Positions 61,486 to 64,000 of a stretch of 64,000 nt of DNA are shown in pieces. The notes below the pieces were generated by a model. That model was not told where the DNA came from, did not search any database, and saw only the letters and a list, made by a program, of their open reading frames with translations. The first letter of the stretch is position 1, and each line of letters starts with the position of its first letter. Made by a program: the position numbers and the translations under genes. This DNA is from an uncultured Collinsella sp. (lineage in GTDB: Bacteria; Actinomycetota; Coriobacteriia; Coriobacteriales; Coriobacteriaceae). The stretch lies in contig CAKUNE010000004.1 in the NCBI GenBank assembly GCA_934668345.1, positions 84,651 to 148,650 of the forward strand, given 5' to 3'.

Positions 61486-63786
61486 TTACTCGGCAGCGGC
61501 CTTGAACTTGTTGTAGTTGATCAGGCAGCCGGCCTTGACGATGGCGCGCTCCTCGGCCGTCATATCGGCGATGTAGAGCTCAATCTGCTCAACCGCACCG
61601 CCGGCACGCACCACGTAGGCAGCGATGTTCTGCAGGTCGCCGTCGAGCGCGCCGCGGATACCCGGCACGAAGACGTAGTCGCCCACCTCAAAGTTGGGCT
61701 CGGCCTCCATCTGGAAGGGCACCATGCCCCAGTTCATCACGTTGGAGCGATAGCGCTTGGTGGCGTACTCGTGGACGATGTTGGCCAGGCCGCCGATCAC
61801 GCGCTGGCAGCTTGCGGCCTGCTCGCGGGCAGAGCCGTCGCCAGGCTTCTTGGCGTAGAGCATGGAGCCGTACTCGGTCGCCTTGGCATCGGCCGCGACA
61901 CCAGCGCCGGCCAGCGCCTCAAACACACCGGCAAGCTCGGCATCGAGCGCGGCCAGGTCACCCGCGGCCTCACCGGCAACGCGACGCTTCTCCACGGCGT
62001 CGACCTCCTTGGAACGACCCACGTAGGCAGGGTCGCGGCGGCTGAGCGTAAACTCGGCCAGGCCCAGCGGGTTGGAGCGGAAAGAGCTCGTCTCGCCCGA
62101 GGGAATGAGCTCGTCGGTCGTGGTGACCGGGTCCATGATCTTGGAGCACACCTTGAGCAGGATATCGTCGCCGAGCGGCTCCATCGCGGGCCATGGCTTG
62201 ATGTTGGGACCCTCGACCAGCTCGTCGGCAGGCTCAGCCTTGCCAAAGCCCCAGTACACGCGCTTCTTGTACGGCGCGTCGTCGAAGGTGTACTCGCAGG
62301 CCTCGTCCCAGGTGTCCTCGGGCAGGTCGGTCGCCGGCGTCAGGACGCCGCCGTTGGCAGCCGTCGCCGCGATGGAGCGGGCGTCCATCAGAGCCACGGC
62401 GCTCAGCTGGCCATTACCCGGCTTGGAACCCTCACGGTTGGGGAAGTTACGCGTGGTGTGGCGGATGGACAGGCCGTTGTTGGCAGGCGTGTCGCCGGCG
62501 CCAAAGCACGGGCCGCAGAACGCCGTGCGCACGATCGCGCCAGCCTCCATAAGGTCGTAGATATAGCCGCGACGCGTGAGTTCGAGCGCCACGGGCTGGC
62601 TCGTGGGATAGACCGACAGCGAGAACTCGCCGCAGCCGGTGTTGGCACCCTTGAGCACGCGGGCAGCCTGGACCACGGAGTCGTAATTGCCGCCCGAGCA
62701 GCCGGCGATAACGCCCTGCTGCACGTGCAGTTTGCCGTCGACGATCTTGTCGAGCAGGCTAAAGTGCGTCTTACCCTCGCCGATCTTGGCGGCCTCGAGC
62801 TCCACCTCGTGAAGGATGTCCTCGAGGTTCTCATTGAGCTCGTCGATCTCAAAGCCGTTGGAAGGATGGAACGGCAGGGCGATCATGGGCTTGATGCTCG
62901 ACAGGTCGACCTCGACGCAGCCGTCGTAGTAGGCGACATCAGCGGGCCTGAGCTCGCGGTAGTCGTCGCCGCGGCCGTGCATGGTCAAAAACGCGTGCGT
63001 GTCCTCGTCGGTTGCCCAGATGCTCGACAGGCAGGTGGTCTCGGTGGTCATGACGTCGACGCCGTTGCGGTAGTCGGTCGTCATGCTCGAGATGCCGGGG
63101 CCCACGAACTCCATGACCTTGTTCTTGACGTAGCCCTTGGCAAAGACGGCGCGGATGATGGCGAGCGCCACGTCGTGCGGACCAACGCCGGGGCGCGGGG
63201 AACCCGTGAGGTAGATGGCGACGACGCCAGGGTAGGCGACGTCGTAGGTGTCGCGCAGCAGCTGCTTGGCCAGCTCGCCGCCGCCCTCGCCCACGGCCAT
63301 GGTGCCCAGGGCGCCGTAGCGGGTGTGTGAGTCGGAGCCCAGGATCATCTTGCCGCAACCGGCAAAGTTCTCGCGCATAAAGGAGTGGATAACGGCGATG
63401 TGCGGCGGGACAAAGATGCCGCCATACTTCTTGGCCGCGGAGAGGCCAAAGACGTGGTCGTCCTCGTTGATGGTGCCGCCCACGGCGCACAGCGAGTTAT
63501 GGCAGTTGGTGAGCACGTAGGGCAGCGGGAACTGCTCCATACCCGAGGCACGTGCCGTCTGGATGATGCCGACAAAGGTGATGTCGTGGCTCGCCATGGC
63601 GTCGAAGCGAATCTTGAGCGCCTCGGGGTCGCCGGACGTATTGTGTGCTTGGAGGATCGAATACGCGATGGTTCCGCGTTTGGCATCCTCGGGCGTCTGC
63701 GTAATGCCGCGCTCAGCAGCCTCGGCCGCAGGCACAACCTCGCTGCCGCCGCGCAGGTAGATGCCGTCCTCGTACAGCTTGACCAT
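61486..63786 (-). CDS. Aconitase-family hydratase
   Basis: A 766-residue 4Fe-4S hydratase. Aconitase motifs: [22 protein letters not shown], the cluster cysteines ([16 protein letters not shown]), NFPNREG, and in the C-terminal swivel domain NWGMVPFQ. The sequence [20 protein letters not shown] at the start and the order of domains fit the bacterial aconitase/hydratase group rather than AcnB. Reaction: citrate-isocitrate or a related dehydration. ATG 63784-63786 has GGGAG upstream; the frame to 63840 is not supported. Its 3' region carries hairpin copy 3 and a terminator. Confidence 0.92.
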   Translation of the reverse strand: MVKLYEDGIYLRGGSEVVPAAEAAERGITQTPEDAKRGTIAYSILQAHNTSGDPEALKIRFDAMASHDITFVGIIQTARASGMEQFPLPYVLTNCHNSLCAVGGTINEDDHVFGLSAAKKYGGIFVPPHIAVIHSFMRENFAGCGKMILGSDSHTRYGALGTMAVGEGGGELAKQLLRDTYDVAYPGVVAIYLTGSPRPGVGPHDVALAIIRAVFAKGYVKNKVMEFVGPGISSMTTDYRNGVDVMTTETTCLSSIWATDEDTHAFLTMHGRGDDYRELRPADVAYYDGCVEVDLSSIKPMIALPFHPSNGFEIDELNENLEDILHEVELEAAKIGEGKTHFSLLDKIVDGKLHVQQGVIAGCSGGNYDSVVQAARVLKGANTGCGEFSLSVYPTSQPVALELTRRGYIYDLMEAGAIVRTAFCGPCFGAGDTPANNGLSIRHTTRNFPNREGSKPGNGQLSAVALMDARSIAATAANGGVLTPATDLPEDTWDEACEYTFDDAPYKKRVYWGFGKAEPADELVEGPNIKPWPAMEPLGDDILLKVCSKIMDPVTTTDELIPSGETSSFRSNPLGLAEFTLSRRDPAYVGRSKEVDAVEKRRVAGEAAGDLAALDAELAGVFEALAGAGVAADAKATEYGSMLYAKKPGDGSAREQAASCQRVIGGLANIVHEYATKRYRSNVMNWGMVPFQMEAEPNFEVGDYVFVPGIRGALDGDLQNIAAYVVRAGGAVEQIELYIADMTAEERAIVKAGCLINYNKFKAAAE

Positions 63787-63890
63787 ACTGTCTCCCACTC
63801 TGCCCAAAACGATTTGGGCGCATAGCATACATTCGTTCAATATCGTGCCATAGAACGGTTGCGAGTGGGTTACGAATCTGCGCGTTCACT

Positions 63891-64000
63891 TTATCTCGGT
63901 AAAGCAGAGGGTGGTATTGGTGCTGAACTGCGTCCCGAATCTTGGCCTTCTTTATTAGAAGCGAACACTAGGACGCTTTCAATAGCCGTTTCCGAAACTC
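63891..64000 (-). CDS. Possible truncated C-terminus at the right edge
   Basis: On the minus strand a frame runs from the right edge to a TAA at 63891-63893 (about 35 residues, ending SAPIPPSALPR). On the plus strand an equally open frame continues to the edge from about 63826. Base composition is lower in GC than the neighbours. Neither can be confirmed. 63787-63890 holds the aconitase-gene leader and no clear promoter hexamers. Confidence 0.2.
   Translation of the reverse strand, partial: VSETAIESVLVFASNKEGQDSGRSSAPIPPSALPR

Overview
The window looks like a chromosomal segment of a gut actinobacterium of the class Coriobacteriia, most likely Collinsella or a close relative. This is inferred from high-GC coding sequence, a pyruvate:ferredoxin oxidoreductase and rubrerythrin (anaerobic life), mannose-type PTS genes, paired LytS/LytTR systems, and an actinobacterial-style FHA/PP2C/SEDS/PBP/PASTA-kinase locus. 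No rRNA, CRISPR array, prophage or transposase gene is visible.

Layout. 0-4 kb (all minus): a truncated gene at the left edge, a repeat-rich intergenic region, a small membrane protein, rubrerythrin, and an Rrf2 regulator joined to a MutY-like glycosylase lacking Fe-S cysteines. 4-14 kb: tRNA-Asp, a YfcE-type phosphodiesterase, and two separate LytS-type kinase/LytTR regulator pairs flanking a glycosyltransferase, an MFS permease and a zinc phospholipase C-like protein. 13-23 kb: an amino-acid permease plus amidohydrolase unit, a C39-like exported protein, carbamate kinase and nifJ. 23-33 kb: a three-gene signalling operon (anchored Ser/Gly-rich protein, transmembrane Ser/Thr kinase, FHA protein), recR-ybaB, a DUF4160 pair and dnaX. 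33-43.5 kb: a plus-strand cell-envelope signalling operon: polytopic kinase, FhaA-like, FhaB-like, PP2C phosphatase, a SEDS-PBP fusion and a four-PASTA PknB. 43.5-48 kb: tRNA-Arg with a duplicated 3' piece, DUF956, mannose-family PTS IID/IIC/IIAB and HypA. 48-53 kb: a 925-residue Fe-S/FAD oxidoreductase divergent from a TetR regulator and a DUF5692-type membrane protein, with two palindromic operators between them. 53-64 kb: exported proteins, a DUF4143-type ATPase, a 57-codon gene, ClpB and an aconitase-family hydratase.

Intergenic structure is the least explained part. Minus-strand genes often end in elaborate palindromes. One module (a long hairpin with unrelated arms but a shared apex, then a GCCGCC-type terminator) follows three different genes. 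Other hairpin families share a GGGGAC-type head and lie within a few bases of stop codons. Two elements of about 200 bp are bounded by 25-26 bp inverted repeats. These may be non-autonomous REP-like mobile elements, but no cognate transposase lies in the window.

Functional themes: envelope growth under Ser/Thr phosphorylation control (33-43 kb), a second and less familiar kinase/FHA operon (23-27 kb), anaerobic redox metabolism (nifJ, rubrerythrin, the compound oxidoreductase), and PTS sugar uptake.
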